From NCBI GenBank assembly GCA_964423745.1, contig CAYRGG010000017.1:9789-73788 (forward strand): 64,000 nucleotides of DNA. Direction: 5' to 3'. The stretch comes from CAYRGG01 sp964423745. GTDB lineage: Bacteria; Pseudomonadota; Gammaproteobacteria; Competibacterales; Competibacteraceae. Shown in pieces: positions 25,741 through 35,711 of the stretch. The stretch's first letter is position 1, and each line of letters opens with the position of its first letter. A program made the position numbers and the translations under genes. The notes beneath the pieces were generated by a model. It was not told the origin of the DNA, made no database searches, and saw only the letters and a list, made by a program, of their open reading frames with translations.

Positions 25741-26082
25741 AATCTAACGGTACTTTAAGTAATGCTGAATAGGGAGGTCTATATCTAGCGACTTAGTTAA
25801 ACTTAATAAACTATTACGATGATTTAACATTTAAAAGAAAAAAACTATCTGCCAGATGCTATCATAAAACTAAAATATGACACTTTTATGACATGTTTGG
25901 TGATTAATTCTACAAGTCTAGCAGTACCTAATACGATGGTCGGTTTCGCTGCTAGGTTTGTTCTCTGCTGATCAACACTAATCTTTGTAAAAGTAAATTT
26001 ATAAAAAGTCGTTTTATAAAAATTACTTAAATTTAAACTGTCTGCCCTAGCGCGGCTTTGCTAATCAAGGCTGTTATACCTT
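25741..26082. other. Intergenic region, AT-rich
   Basis: 342 bp without a gene. CTAGCAG (25918-25924) and CTGCTAG (25949-25955) could form a 7-bp stem with a 24-nt loop; no T-run follows. Otherwise nothing recognised. Confidence 0.5.
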
Positions 26083-26910
26083 ATGAATAAACTATCAGCA
26101 ACATACCAATCTATCAAAAATCTCAATCAACCCAGTGCAACCCTATTTTTAATATTGCTGCTCTTTGGGGATCTTATCTATATAGCACTTCATATTATTG
26201 AGGCATTCACGCCGTTTTTGCAAAACCAGCTTCTTTCTATTGAAAGAGACCGAGGTTATGCAGAGATGTATCAATACCTCAAATGGATTTGGATCATTAG
26301 TCTGTTAGTTTATATTTCTCTACAAAAAAGGGCGTTTAATTATTTCGCCTGGGTATTGGTTTTTACCTATTTTTTCTTCGACGATGCCTTACATATCCAC
26401 GAGCTTGTCGGAGGTTACATTGGAAATAACCTAAATGTAGCCCCTGCTTTTGGGCTAAGACTGCAAGACTTTGGAGAACTTATTGTCTCAGCGACGGCGG
26501 GAATCAGTTTAATAGCCTTTGTTATGTGGGCTTATCGCCGTGGTTCACAAGATTTCAAAAATATATCCAAGGATATATTGTTGTTAATCGGAGCTTTGGT
26601 TTTTTTCGGTGTTGTCGTGGATATGGCGCACATTGCCATTCGTTTGGGGTGGTTGGTGACTTTTATATTGGGTGTCATCGAAGACGGGGGTGAGATGTTA
26701 GTCGTGACGCTCATCCTTTGGTATACCTTTATGTTGTCAGTGCGTAATGACAAGACCCCTGTTTACCTATGCGATCTCGTGTCTATTATGTTGACCCCGA
26801 GAAAATTCATGTCTGTCAATGACAATGACCAAATCAAATCCGTGCTGTTGCATAAATCAGCCTACGATTTAAACAAACACGATATTAAAAGCTTTCGACA
26901 ATACCGTTAG
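26083..26910 (+). CDS. Unknown polytopic membrane protein, 275 aa
   Basis: I do not recognise a named family. About seven hydrophobic segments occur between residues 18 and 225, with charged motifs at their edges: FDDALHIHELVG near 102, VVDMAHI near 183 and VIEDGGEM near 205. This spacing of Asp/Glu/His in transmembrane helices is reminiscent of intramembrane metal-dependent hydrolases, but the resemblance is only a pattern. The cytoplasmic tail (about 230-275) is basic. Stands alone. Confidence 0.75.
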   Translation: MNKLSATYQSIKNLNQPSATLFLILLLFGDLIYIALHIIEAFTPFLQNQLLSIERDRGYAEMYQYLKWIWIISLLVYISLQKRAFNYFAWVLVFTYFFFDDALHIHELVGGYIGNNLNVAPAFGLRLQDFGELIVSATAGISLIAFVMWAYRRGSQDFKNISKDILLLIGALVFFGVVVDMAHIAIRLGWLVTFILGVIEDGGEMLVVTLILWYTFMLSVRNDKTPVYLCDLVSIMLTPRKFMSVNDNDQIKSVLLHKSAYDLNKHDIKSFRQYR

Positions 26911-27007
26911 CCTGAATTAATGTAGTGTTTCAGCTGATTCCCAGCAAATAAATTCTGAAAATAATCCTAGCTCTGGTGCTGATGATGTATTCTAAAAGTT
27001 CCTGTAA

Positions 27008-29626
27008 TTATTGTCGTTGGGCTTGGGGTGGTAGGGGCGAGAGATAACCAGTAATCAAGATCAGCAAACCGACCACTAAAAATGAAATAATACGCGCCAG
27101 GGTGCCCACGTCGATCAGATCCACTAAAAATAGCTTAGCGACTACAACGCCCAGCAAGCTACTGCCGGTTAGCCATATTGAACGTTTTTCAAGCCGTGTT
27201 GCTGTTGTCATCAGGCTTAATGCTAACAGTGTCCAGACAATGGATAAGGTGGCTTGAAAGCGTGCCGATGCCAGCAAGGCAGAGACAGTAAAGGGGACAT
27301 CCCCCCAAAAATGAATAACTCGTGCGACAACGCCATTAAGCCCTACAAACATGATCGCCGCCCAACTATACCAATGTCCTGCGGCCGATAGGGGAATAGA
27401 GGTATTTCGAGTCCAATGAAACAACACAAACAACACCATTAGCTGCACCGATTCGAGGGGGTTCAGCAATGGTAAATAAAGTAAGGGTTGCGGATCCCCC
27501 AGTTGCATACTAGCGTGTATCATCCATAAGGTCAGAAATAAAACTATAGGTAAAAGACCATTATTAAGATAGTCAGCCTTAAAGCGTTGTACTGGCCAGT
27601 CAAGCTTTGTACCCGCCATCCGCAGCCCTAAAATGGTGGCAGCCGGTATAAACCCCCAGATGCTATAGCCCCAGGTTTCGGGTAACCAACGATTGATCCA
27701 CCAGGCCGTTTCCCAAGTGAGTAAAAAAACGGCTAAGTACAGGGTTATGCGATGATTAAAACGCACCATCAAGGCAGGCCACTGGGTTTCAAAATACCAA
27801 AGTAGAGCGTATTGGATAGTAAACGCCAAGGGCCAGGCCCATAAACCCCAGCCCTCAAAGGGATGCCCATGGATGGAGTCTATAAAAACCCAAAAGGCAA
27901 GTATGACCATAATCGGCAATAAGCCAAGGGGCGGAAAACCCATAGGACGCCAATCGAGGTGGCGGCTAAGGAAGGCCATTGCAGCACCGCTTAAGGCGAC
28001 AAAAATAAGGGTGATTGCAAACCGATGGATGGGAGCCACATAAATCCAAATGTCATGTAAGCCCGCGCCAAACCACCAAAAGAGTCCCCACGCCAAAGCA
28101 GCGACGGGTGCATAACAAGACTCGGATTTAAAAAGCGCGTTTCTGTGTCGGTCGAGGAAAAATCCCGAGATTAATCCAGACACGCTGAGCATCAGACCGC
28201 CCAGATACAGACTGTTGAATACAGCTGTGTCAGTGGCCGGTTTATCAAAAGCAAGCAGAAAAGCGATACCCGCCGCCAACTGTACACCGAGGCCAAACAG
28301 GCGTGCTAAAAATCGCTTTTGACGAACACCCACCCACACCAATGCGGCGCCTTCCAACGTCCAGGCGGCACCTGTCCAACGTCCATCTACAGCCAGAGGA
28401 ATGGCTAATGTAGAAAATGCAATGGCCAGGGCAAAGAATGCCTCTACCAACAGATTTAAGTCGTTGTGACGTCTTAGTGCGTTGGCGACGCCACCGTAAA
28501 AGAGTCCTACTATTAGAGCACTAATCGCGAGACCATACTCGAAATCCGCCACAAGGGCGCTCTGTAGCCCAAAGCTGGTGAGGGGAACACCGAAAACCAG
28601 GGAACTGTCTAGATAACTGTTAAGCTCAGGCGGCTGACGGTGAGCGTAAAGGATGGGAACAGCCACATAAAACAGAAAAAAGAGAATTAAAAAGGGTTCA
28701 GTACTTTTGAAATAGATGGGTTGGTAGTATTGATAACCCCATAGGGAGGCGATAATAAAGGTAAAGAAAAATCCTATAAGATTGAGTTCCCGCCAGGCTT
28801 TAAACCAAGCAATGGCAAAAATACCAGCATCTAACACGCCATAGTAAGAAAATAAAAAAATGTGATTGTTGCTGTGGGAGATGAGTGCCGGAGCAAGAAA
28901 GCCGCCAATGGTGGCGAGGATGGCAAGGCTACGGGCATTCTGTAATACAGCGAAAGCATTAGCGACGACAACCAGTATGACCATCAATGCTAATCCTGCT
29001 GCAGGGGAAAGCAGATCATAATGGTTTACAGCAGCAAACAGGGTGAGATAAATAATGCCCATGCCGCCACCCTCTAATACTAACCCGTAGCTGCGCCGAG
29101 AGTTTTGCAGACGCCAACCGATAGTCATTAAACCCATGGCAGCCATGACCACTGTGACTAAGCGCAGTTCGATGGGAAATAACCCTCGATCTGCCGTGTA
29201 CTTGAGCAAAAACGCTACACCAAAAAACAACACAACGACGCCAATTCGCGCCATGGCGTTGCCGCCCACAAACCATTCCTTCAAGATGGACAATACATTA
29301 GGCGAGATCTGCCCTGTCGATGGCTCTTTTTTGGGTGGTGGGGTTACCGTTGTGGCTACTGGAACGTCGGGAATAGAGGTTACATCGGGGGTTGCGTTTT
29401 CTGCTGATGTGGAAGAAGGCGGTAACAAGCTTGGTGCAGAAGTTTGCTTAGGTTCAGAAAGCTTTTTATCCTGTTGAAGTGGCGATATAGCTTCTCTTTG
29501 CAGAGTTTCTAGGCGGGTTAAGCGATTTTCTAGTTGTTTAATACGGCTGAAGAAAATCCCCAGCAGAATAGGCAGCGTGAGCAAAAAAAGCCCGTAAAGA
29601 ATGCCGATGAGTACTAGGGATGTCAT
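27008..29626 (-). CDS. DUF2339 giant membrane protein
   Basis: 872 residues. An N-terminal helix (1-20), a short coiled coil (about 28-50) and a Pro/Ser/Thr-rich linker (60-105) precede more than 20 membrane helices. WFVGGNAMARIGVVVLFFGVAFLLKY near 118 is the typical DUF2339 entry. Function unknown; family members are tied to envelope polysaccharides only loosely. Lies downstream of the MoxR-DUF58 operon on the same strand but is separated by repeat A copy 2. Confidence 0.88.
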   Translation of the reverse strand: MTSLVLIGILYGLFLLTLPILLGIFFSRIKQLENRLTRLETLQREAISPLQQDKKLSEPKQTSAPSLLPPSSTSAENATPDVTSIPDVPVATTVTPPPKKEPSTGQISPNVLSILKEWFVGGNAMARIGVVVLFFGVAFLLKYTADRGLFPIELRLVTVVMAAMGLMTIGWRLQNSRRSYGLVLEGGGMGIIYLTLFAAVNHYDLLSPAAGLALMVILVVVANAFAVLQNARSLAILATIGGFLAPALISHSNNHIFLFSYYGVLDAGIFAIAWFKAWRELNLIGFFFTFIIASLWGYQYYQPIYFKSTEPFLILFFLFYVAVPILYAHRQPPELNSYLDSSLVFGVPLTSFGLQSALVADFEYGLAISALIVGLFYGGVANALRRHNDLNLLVEAFFALAIAFSTLAIPLAVDGRWTGAAWTLEGAALVWVGVRQKRFLARLFGLGVQLAAGIAFLLAFDKPATDTAVFNSLYLGGLMLSVSGLISGFFLDRHRNALFKSESCYAPVAALAWGLFWWFGAGLHDIWIYVAPIHRFAITLIFVALSGAAMAFLSRHLDWRPMGFPPLGLLPIMVILAFWVFIDSIHGHPFEGWGLWAWPLAFTIQYALLWYFETQWPALMVRFNHRITLYLAVFLLTWETAWWINRWLPETWGYSIWGFIPAATILGLRMAGTKLDWPVQRFKADYLNNGLLPIVLFLTLWMIHASMQLGDPQPLLYLPLLNPLESVQLMVLFVLFHWTRNTSIPLSAAGHWYSWAAIMFVGLNGVVARVIHFWGDVPFTVSALLASARFQATLSIVWTLLALSLMTTATRLEKRSIWLTGSSLLGVVVAKLFLVDLIDVGTLARIISFLVVGLLILITGYLSPLPPQAQRQ

Positions 29627-29638
29627 GGTTTATAGGTC

Positions 29639-29746
29639 AGAACTTACGTAGCTCGTTCCAGAAGACGCCGTAAACACGTCCCTCTCGGAGGCTTGACGAC
29701 GGCCATCCGGGCCGCCGACACTTCTTGTACGAGCTACCCAAGTTCT
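29639..29746. repeat. Dispersed palindromic repeat A, copy 2
   Basis: 108 bp; arms AGAACTTACGTAGCTCG / CGAGCTACCCAAGTTCT, core GTTCCAGAAGACGCCGT and a GGCC hairpin. Sits between the DUF58 gene and the DUF2339 gene. Confidence 0.85.
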
Positions 29747-29768
29747 GTTTTTACGTAAGTCAAGTAGG

Positions 29769-31073
29769 TTATAGTCGTCCACTGCGTTTGATATCCCAAT
29801 AACGATTGACCACGGCGATGGGTAGCTCTTGGGGTGGCACATCCAATATCAAACTGCCTTGCTTATAGAGTTTCTCCCGACAGCGCTCCCGAGCGGCTAG
29901 ATAATGACAGGTCGCTCCATAGAGACGTGCTTGAGGTAAAGTTTCTACAGGCTTGTTTAGCAGATCGTCCAATACGTGTTCTCGAAGACTTGCCAGGAGC
30001 ACCACATGGCGCTGCTTTAATAAACCAATGGCGGCTGATAGTTCGTCGCTATCTTCATCCCGCAGATTGGTCAATAACACCAGCAGCGCTCGTTTCCGTT
30101 GCCGGGTCATCAGTAGGCTGGCGGCATGGGTGTAATCAGCAGGCTGTAAAGTGGGTTGCAAATCGTAAACGGTACGAATAAGGGTATTGAGAAAACCATT
30201 GCCTTTTTTCGGTGCTAACCAGCGCAAATCACCACCAAAACTCTGCACACCCACCGCATCACCCTGATGCAGAGCCACATAAGCTAGCAAAATCATAGCG
30301 TTTAGGGCATGATCAAAATGACTTAACGGACCATCTCGGGTACGCATGCGGCGGCTGCCGTCTATTAGAAAAACCACCGACTGATCCCGTTCTTCTTGGT
30401 ACTCTTTAGCAATCAGTTTACGGGTTCGGGCAGTGGCTTTCCAATCTATCTGGCGTAACGTGTCGCCGACCCGGTATTCCCGAAGTTGATGAAAATCCTG
30501 ACCTTCGCCGCGCCGCCGTCGTTTATGAATGCCCATGGCGGTGATACGATGATCGGTAGCCAACAGAGCGTACTGGGCTAGGGTGGCAAAATCAGGATAC
30601 ACCTTCACGGTCATGGGTTCAGCGAGCTTTAAAGTGCGTTGCCATAACCGATAACGGGAATCCAGTAAGGTTTGTACTGTGCCAAAGTACATTTCTCCCC
30701 GTTCGAGGGGTCGGATACGATAGACTATTTCTGTCCAGCCATGGTCGATTACTTGAATAGTTTGGGGAAGGCCAGTCAGTTCCGCGGGTTGGGGATAATG
30801 GTCGAATACTGTCAGTCGGTACGTTTGATCCGTCGGATTGTTAAAGCGTAGTTTAACATCACGCCAAGCGCCCAGGGGCAATATGCCTGGGACTAATCGC
30901 TGGACGGAAATGGGTGCGCCAACACGCAGTATCCAGGCATCCCAGCCGACAGAAACCAATCCTAAACCACCTATCAATAACCATACCGGTAAAGTTTCTG
31001 GCCATAGAACCGGTGACAAACCCAGTAGAGTCCAAATACTTAGAAGAATAAGCAAACGACGGCCTGGTCTCAT
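29769..31073 (-). CDS. DUF58 domain protein (VWA-like)
   Basis: 434 residues. Two N-terminal helices (about 5-50), a beta-rich region, then the DUF58/VWA-like part with the typical HQLREYRVGDTLRQIDWKATAR (about 197-218) and VFLIDGSRRMRT (about 228-239; DxS-type metal site partly kept as DGS). It overlaps moxR by 4 nt. In such operons it is thought to be a substrate or partner of the MoxR ATPase. Confidence 0.9.
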   Translation of the reverse strand: MRPGRRLLILLSIWTLLGLSPVLWPETLPVWLLIGGLGLVSVGWDAWILRVGAPISVQRLVPGILPLGAWRDVKLRFNNPTDQTYRLTVFDHYPQPAELTGLPQTIQVIDHGWTEIVYRIRPLERGEMYFGTVQTLLDSRYRLWQRTLKLAEPMTVKVYPDFATLAQYALLATDHRITAMGIHKRRRRGEGQDFHQLREYRVGDTLRQIDWKATARTRKLIAKEYQEERDQSVVFLIDGSRRMRTRDGPLSHFDHALNAMILLAYVALHQGDAVGVQSFGGDLRWLAPKKGNGFLNTLIRTVYDLQPTLQPADYTHAASLLMTRQRKRALLVLLTNLRDEDSDELSAAIGLLKQRHVVLLASLREHVLDDLLNKPVETLPQARLYGATCHYLAARERCREKLYKQGSLILDVPPQELPIAVVNRYWDIKRSGRL

Positions 31074-32047
31074 AGGCGGGGAGCATCTACACGATCAAGC
31101 AGTTCATCGATAACCGTGTCCATAGGGCGACCTTCCATTTCAAATTCAGCCGCGAGGGTAAGGCGATGCCGTAAAACCGCCTTGGCAATTCCCTTGATGT
31201 CATCGGGGGTCACGAACTCTCGCCCTTTTAACAGTGCGTGGCCGCGAGCGGCCCGAATCAGCGCAATACTACCCCGCGGGCCTGCACCCATGGCGATCCC
31301 AGGGAAGTCTCGGGTCATGAGTACCATGCGTACCGCGTAATCCACTACCTGGTCGTCGATGGCGAGTTTGGCGGCGCACTGTTGAACCTGTAGAATTTTT
31401 TCCGGGCTTGCCAAAGGTTGCAGACGAGAAACATCCAGTTTATCCCCCACTTGACCCAGGGTAACAGCCCGTACTAAAGCGACTTCTTCCCTATGGTTCG
31501 GGTAATCGATAAGGATCTTTAATAGGAAACGGTCCAATTGTGCTTCCGGCAGCGGATAGGTGCCTTCTTGTTCCACCGGATTTTGCGTAGCCAAAACCAT
31601 AAAGGGAAGCGGTAAGGGAAGCGCTTTGCCTTCAATGGTGGCTTGTCCTTCTTGCATCACTTCCAACAATGCCGCCTGGGTTTTGGCGGGCGCCCGATTG
31701 ATTTCATCAGCCAACAGTAGATGACAAAATACCGGACCACGACGAATGTCGAAGCCCTCGCTGCGGGGATTATAGATGGCGTGTCCAGTGACATCGCTGG
31801 GCATTAAATCCGAGGTAAACTGAATACGGGAAAATTCTCCGCTGATACTCTTAGCAAGGGCCTGGGCGAGAAGGGTTTTACCTAAACCGGGAACCCCTTC
31901 TATTAACACATGACCAGCGCCTATCAACGCGGTCAATACTTGGTCCACCACGGTTTCCTGACCGATGATGGCTTTACAGATTTCGCTACGCAGAGATTGT
32001 AGAGTGGTCCAAGCGTCTTCCGCTTGCTCTGGGGAGAGGGTATTCAT
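31070..32047 (-). CDS. MoxR family AAA+ ATPase
   Basis: 325 residues. Walker A GVPGLGKT near 54, Walker B LLADEINRAPAKTQAAL near 110, sensor 1 LATQNP near 150 and the sensor-2 lid domain (about 255-320). Chaperone-like ATPase that activates VWA-domain partners; here DUF58 and the DUF4129/DUF4350 genes flank it. 52 bp after the DUF4350 gene. Confidence 0.93.
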   Translation of the reverse strand: MNTLSPEQAEDAWTTLQSLRSEICKAIIGQETVVDQVLTALIGAGHVLIEGVPGLGKTLLAQALAKSISGEFSRIQFTSDLMPSDVTGHAIYNPRSEGFDIRRGPVFCHLLLADEINRAPAKTQAALLEVMQEGQATIEGKALPLPLPFMVLATQNPVEQEGTYPLPEAQLDRFLLKILIDYPNHREEVALVRAVTLGQVGDKLDVSRLQPLASPEKILQVQQCAAKLAIDDQVVDYAVRMVLMTRDFPGIAMGAGPRGSIALIRAARGHALLKGREFVTPDDIKGIAKAVLRHRLTLAAEFEMEGRPMDTVIDELLDRVDAPRL

Positions 32048-32099
32048 GATTAAAATCCTTAACGGTGTTTAGGTCCTTGGCTACGCTCCATCACCCACG

Positions 32100-33233
32100 T
32101 TACAAATGCTTTGCAATGTATTGTAAGGTATGGATACGTTGCGTAAATTCCTGTTCGCTGGGTGTTGATCGCCTTGTTTGTAGAGCGTCAGCTATCTGCT
32201 CCGGTGCGAGTTTGATCCGTTCCGCTAGATAGGTGATTTGCGCTGTGGTGGATAGTCCTTGCCAAAGGGGGAAACGCTTTTCTAACCGTTGCAAAGTGCG
32301 TTGGCGGGCTGCCCTCAGGAGTGCGTCTTGGCTTCCCTGATGCCATAGAAAACGGCCACTGGCTTGCAAATGTTCTCGCAAGCTGCGCTGAGTGGGTGGC
32401 GTTGAGATGAGGCGAGGTCCTAACCGATAACTGGCCGCCCAGAGACCAGCCATGATGGTAAAGGTGGCACCGATTAAAGGCATCCAGGCCAAATCCCAGA
32501 GTAATTGTAGCAACGAGGGCATCTGGCGTATGTACTGTAGCCATACCGTGCCTTCCTGGTTCCTTTTATCTAGCAGCAACCAAAGTAGATCAGCATGGTC
32601 ATGGTCGGCGAGACGCTCATTGCTAAAGAGGGTGAAATCATTTAGCACAGTGATGAAACCCTCGCCCCATTTATATTGAAGTAAATACACGCTATCCCCA
32701 TCAGCAGCTTTCCAGATAGCGTCGTCGCGTCTGTTGTGCAAGCTCAAATGACTTCTTAACGCGAGTTCTAGTTTGCCAGGTGGAGGGCCGTATTGGAGTA
32801 AAACCTGTTGCGGCAGGTTTGGGTTGTATTCTGCCACCTGGATAGAGAGGCTATCCAGTAGTGGATTACTGCCATTTCCCGGTTTATAAGGCTGATAGAC
32901 GCTGAATAGGAGATGACCCCCTGTAGCTACCCAACGCAACAGCGATTCAGCGCGTGCTTGAGTCAGCCCATAGCCTGGTGTCGCCAATAGCACCGTATCC
33001 TCTGCAGCAAGGGTTTTTGGCAGCTCAGAGAACATACCCACGCTTTGCGCCGGGGTGCCTAAGCGCTCCAATAAGCGCTGCGCGGCATAAAACCCATTGC
33101 GCCGGGCTTCTCCCTGGTAATCCGTAGCGCTGTAAACGGATTTTTCAACCAGATGCTGCTGCACCCAATAGGTGAGGGCCGCCCCCAAGGTAAGCAATAG
33201 CACGAACCCAGCCAGCCAGATAGATCGTCTCAT
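32100..33233 (-). CDS. DUF4350 domain protein
   Basis: 377 residues from ATG 33233, which overlaps the DUF4129 stop by 4 nt (ATGA). N-terminal anchor about 5-27, then a periplasmic GATase-like DUF4350 domain (about 40-240, GGHLLFSVYQPYK), a second helix near 255-275, then a basic cytoplasmic helical tail. Typical middle gene of MoxR operons; function unknown. Confidence 0.85.
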   Translation of the reverse strand: MRRSIWLAGFVLLLTLGAALTYWVQQHLVEKSVYSATDYQGEARRNGFYAAQRLLERLGTPAQSVGMFSELPKTLAAEDTVLLATPGYGLTQARAESLLRWVATGGHLLFSVYQPYKPGNGSNPLLDSLSIQVAEYNPNLPQQVLLQYGPPPGKLELALRSHLSLHNRRDDAIWKAADGDSVYLLQYKWGEGFITVLNDFTLFSNERLADHDHADLLWLLLDKRNQEGTVWLQYIRQMPSLLQLLWDLAWMPLIGATFTIMAGLWAASYRLGPRLISTPPTQRSLREHLQASGRFLWHQGSQDALLRAARQRTLQRLEKRFPLWQGLSTTAQITYLAERIKLAPEQIADALQTRRSTPSEQEFTQRIHTLQYIAKHL

Positions 33234-34756
33234 GAGGTCACCTGGAAATATTTGGACCATTGCTCGCAGAGTTGGCGTACTTCTTCATCAGTCGGTAGGT
33301 GATGGCCATAAGCCGTTGCGGACCAAAAACGGGTTAAATGTTTTAAATAACGCACCCATTCGTGGTCCCATGAGAGGCAAGTGCTGGCTATTTGTAGACA
33401 TTCATCTTCTGTGGCCGCCTCGCCAAATTGCACGCCTTTTCTATTAGTGAGGGCTAGTAAGGTGTTTTGGTAAATGAGGCTTAGTGCTTCTCGTTGATGC
33501 CCTGTGGTCCATAGCATCCAGGCATCTTCCGCCGTCGTGGTGGATAGGGCTGTAATAGGTTTGTCGAGACCTTGTAAGACAGGAGGAAGAGATGCAAGGG
33601 TTGTGGTTTTTTGGCTAGCGTATGGTGGCGTGTTCTTAAACAGATACCACGCTACCATCCCTATAAACAGGACAATAGCACCCCATAAGCTGAGTTCTAT
33701 GACATTAGCAAAAACTTGACCTAGCAGACCGGTAGTCGCCGTTTGCGACTCTGATGGTTGCAATTCTTCCGATTTGGTCTTGAGAGACCAGCGCTCGCGC
33801 AGTATACAGTGGGGAAACGGCTCTTCTTGTAAGACTTTTGCCAGAGTACGTTTGATGTTGCTAGGAGATTTTTCCAGACGTGCTTGCTGTTCTCGGAGAA
33901 CTTGGCACCCAGAGCTGACCTCCGATACAGGGCTATCAGGCATGGCCAAGGCTGGCTGTAACGCCGAAAAACCTAAACAACAACCAAAAGTCACTGCAGC
34001 GATAAATGAGATTGTGTGGTGCGCCAGACGTTGGCCAAGACGCCGAAAACCAATTTCTATATCCCAACCCTCCAACCAGACGCGCCGGTTAAGATAAAGG
34101 GTAAAACCTGCTGCCACATAAAATGGTTCCACCAGGCAAAGTCCGCAAAGAAATAAACCGTTGAACAAAAGTTGCTGGGCTAGCGATGTAGACGTAAATA
34201 AGTCGAGAAATTCAACATCGGCAAAATCCGCCACCAGCATCCACAACATCCCCATAATCGCCAAATTAACCACAATTTCCAAATTAATGCAGACGATGGT
34301 AAGCCATATGGCAGCGCCTCGGTCCTTGGCACCTAGAATTTTCTGCCGTTGGCGGCGCTGCTTTCTGGATAGCTTCTCCAGTTGTCGAACCGGTAGATGA
34401 AAAGATCGCGCTGGGTCGAGACGCGCATAAGTCAAAACCCCTATCGCCTGCGGACGTAGTAAGCTAGGTAAGTCCTTGAGGGTTTGCCGCAATGAGGGTA
34501 CTTCGCCAAATAGAGCATGGCTTAAAATATATAAGGGAATACGATCTAATAAAGGTTTAAGCCACCAAATAAGCCAAGGTACTAACCAAAGCGCTTGGCT
34601 GCACACCCCATGGAGTACTACGGTTAAGGGCAAAAGGACTGCAAACCAACTTTTATAAAGGGGTTTCCACCAGGCTTGTACCAAAGCAAAGCCCAGATCG
34701 ATGGCTTCCCAAGGGTTGCGGGGACGCAGCACGGCGGTGGTCGCTTCAAGTCCCAC
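33230..34756 (-). CDS. DUF4129 domain membrane protein
   Basis: 508 residues with several N-terminal helices (up to about residue 260), a periplasmic stretch, a helix near 345-365 and the cytoplasmic C-terminal DUF4129 region (about 400-500, HQREALSLIYQNTLLALTNRKG...TEDECLQ). Starts with GTG at 34756, overlapping the SpoIIM-like gene by 11 nt. An N-terminal PRNPWEAIDLGFALVQ motif is characteristic. Confidence 0.85.
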   Translation of the reverse strand: MGLEATTAVLRPRNPWEAIDLGFALVQAWWKPLYKSWFAVLLPLTVVLHGVCSQALWLVPWLIWWLKPLLDRIPLYILSHALFGEVPSLRQTLKDLPSLLRPQAIGVLTYARLDPARSFHLPVRQLEKLSRKQRRQRQKILGAKDRGAAIWLTIVCINLEIVVNLAIMGMLWMLVADFADVEFLDLFTSTSLAQQLLFNGLFLCGLCLVEPFYVAAGFTLYLNRRVWLEGWDIEIGFRRLGQRLAHHTISFIAAVTFGCCLGFSALQPALAMPDSPVSEVSSGCQVLREQQARLEKSPSNIKRTLAKVLQEEPFPHCILRERWSLKTKSEELQPSESQTATTGLLGQVFANVIELSLWGAIVLFIGMVAWYLFKNTPPYASQKTTTLASLPPVLQGLDKPITALSTTTAEDAWMLWTTGHQREALSLIYQNTLLALTNRKGVQFGEAATEDECLQIASTCLSWDHEWVRYLKHLTRFWSATAYGHHLPTDEEVRQLCEQWSKYFQVTS

Positions 34757-35711
34757 GGCGGCCGGCCAGTCCTAGATAAAGGATAACTAATACCCAAAAT
34801 AAGCCACCAACGCTATAGCGGAGGTTAGGGGAAAGGGCATGATTGGAAGACCAAAATGCTTCTGTAAAAGCAGCCAATAACAGCATTCCTGCGACGCCAT
34901 AAATCAGTCTTACGCTGTCGGCGGCGGCTCGGCGTAGGGCATCCAAGCGGCTATAGCGTCTTGGCGCGACCAAGGCCAAACCTAGTTTTAGACCAGCCAC
35001 GCCCGCTATGACGATGGCCGTCAATTCAAAAGCGCCATGACCCACGATAAAAGGAAAAAACGTCTCTGCATAGCCTTGAGCCGTTAAATAACCGGCTACT
35101 GCCCCAATCAGTAAGCCATTAAACAGGAGTGTGATAATGGTGCCGATGGCGAATACAATACCCATGGCAAAGGTGCGAAAGCCGATGCTGATATTGTTAT
35201 AGATATAGTAACCCAGCATAAACACATCGTTTTCAGCAGTGCGATTATAGCCTTGCCCCCGTTGATACATGGCTTCATATTCCCTTACCGTAGTCTGATC
35301 CAGCAGCGTGTAAATCATCTCGGGCGTCATATAAACGACCCATGCCATAGTCACCAGGGGCATATAAAAAAGGGCAGTGCAAAACCAAAACAGCGCTGCA
35401 TTTTGGCGTACCCTATGGGGAAAACCATGGGCAATAAAATCCATGATGTCCCTAAAGCGATTTGAGGGTCGTTTGTGAAGCTGTTGGTAGGCGCGTAACG
35501 TCAAATGGTTGAGATAATCGATAAGGTTAAGACTATAGTGCCGTTCCCTAGCAATAGCCAACTGCTGGCAGATTTGTCGATAAGCTCCAGGAAACTCTGT
35601 GCTAGGAAGGGCTATTTTTTGATCACTTTTACCACCTTCCAAGAGCGTTAGACGCTTTTCAAATGCACCCCATAGACCTTGGTAATGATCCTCAAAATAG
35701 CGTTGTTTCAT
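34746..35711 (-). CDS. SpoIIM-like membrane protein
   Basis: 321 residues. Soluble N-terminal helices (1-90), then about five membrane helices with the SpoIIM-family FNGLLIGAVAGYL and FIVGHGAFELTAIVIAGVAGLKLG segments (about 205-250). Despite the name, no sporulation link is implied in Gram-negatives. Overlaps the RDD gene by 4 nt. Confidence 0.87.
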   Translation of the reverse strand: MKQRYFEDHYQGLWGAFEKRLTLLEGGKSDQKIALPSTEFPGAYRQICQQLAIARERHYSLNLIDYLNHLTLRAYQQLHKRPSNRFRDIMDFIAHGFPHRVRQNAALFWFCTALFYMPLVTMAWVVYMTPEMIYTLLDQTTVREYEAMYQRGQGYNRTAENDVFMLGYYIYNNISIGFRTFAMGIVFAIGTIITLLFNGLLIGAVAGYLTAQGYAETFFPFIVGHGAFELTAIVIAGVAGLKLGLALVAPRRYSRLDALRRAAADSVRLIYGVAGMLLLAAFTEAFWSSNHALSPNLRYSVGGLFWVLVILYLGLAGRRGT

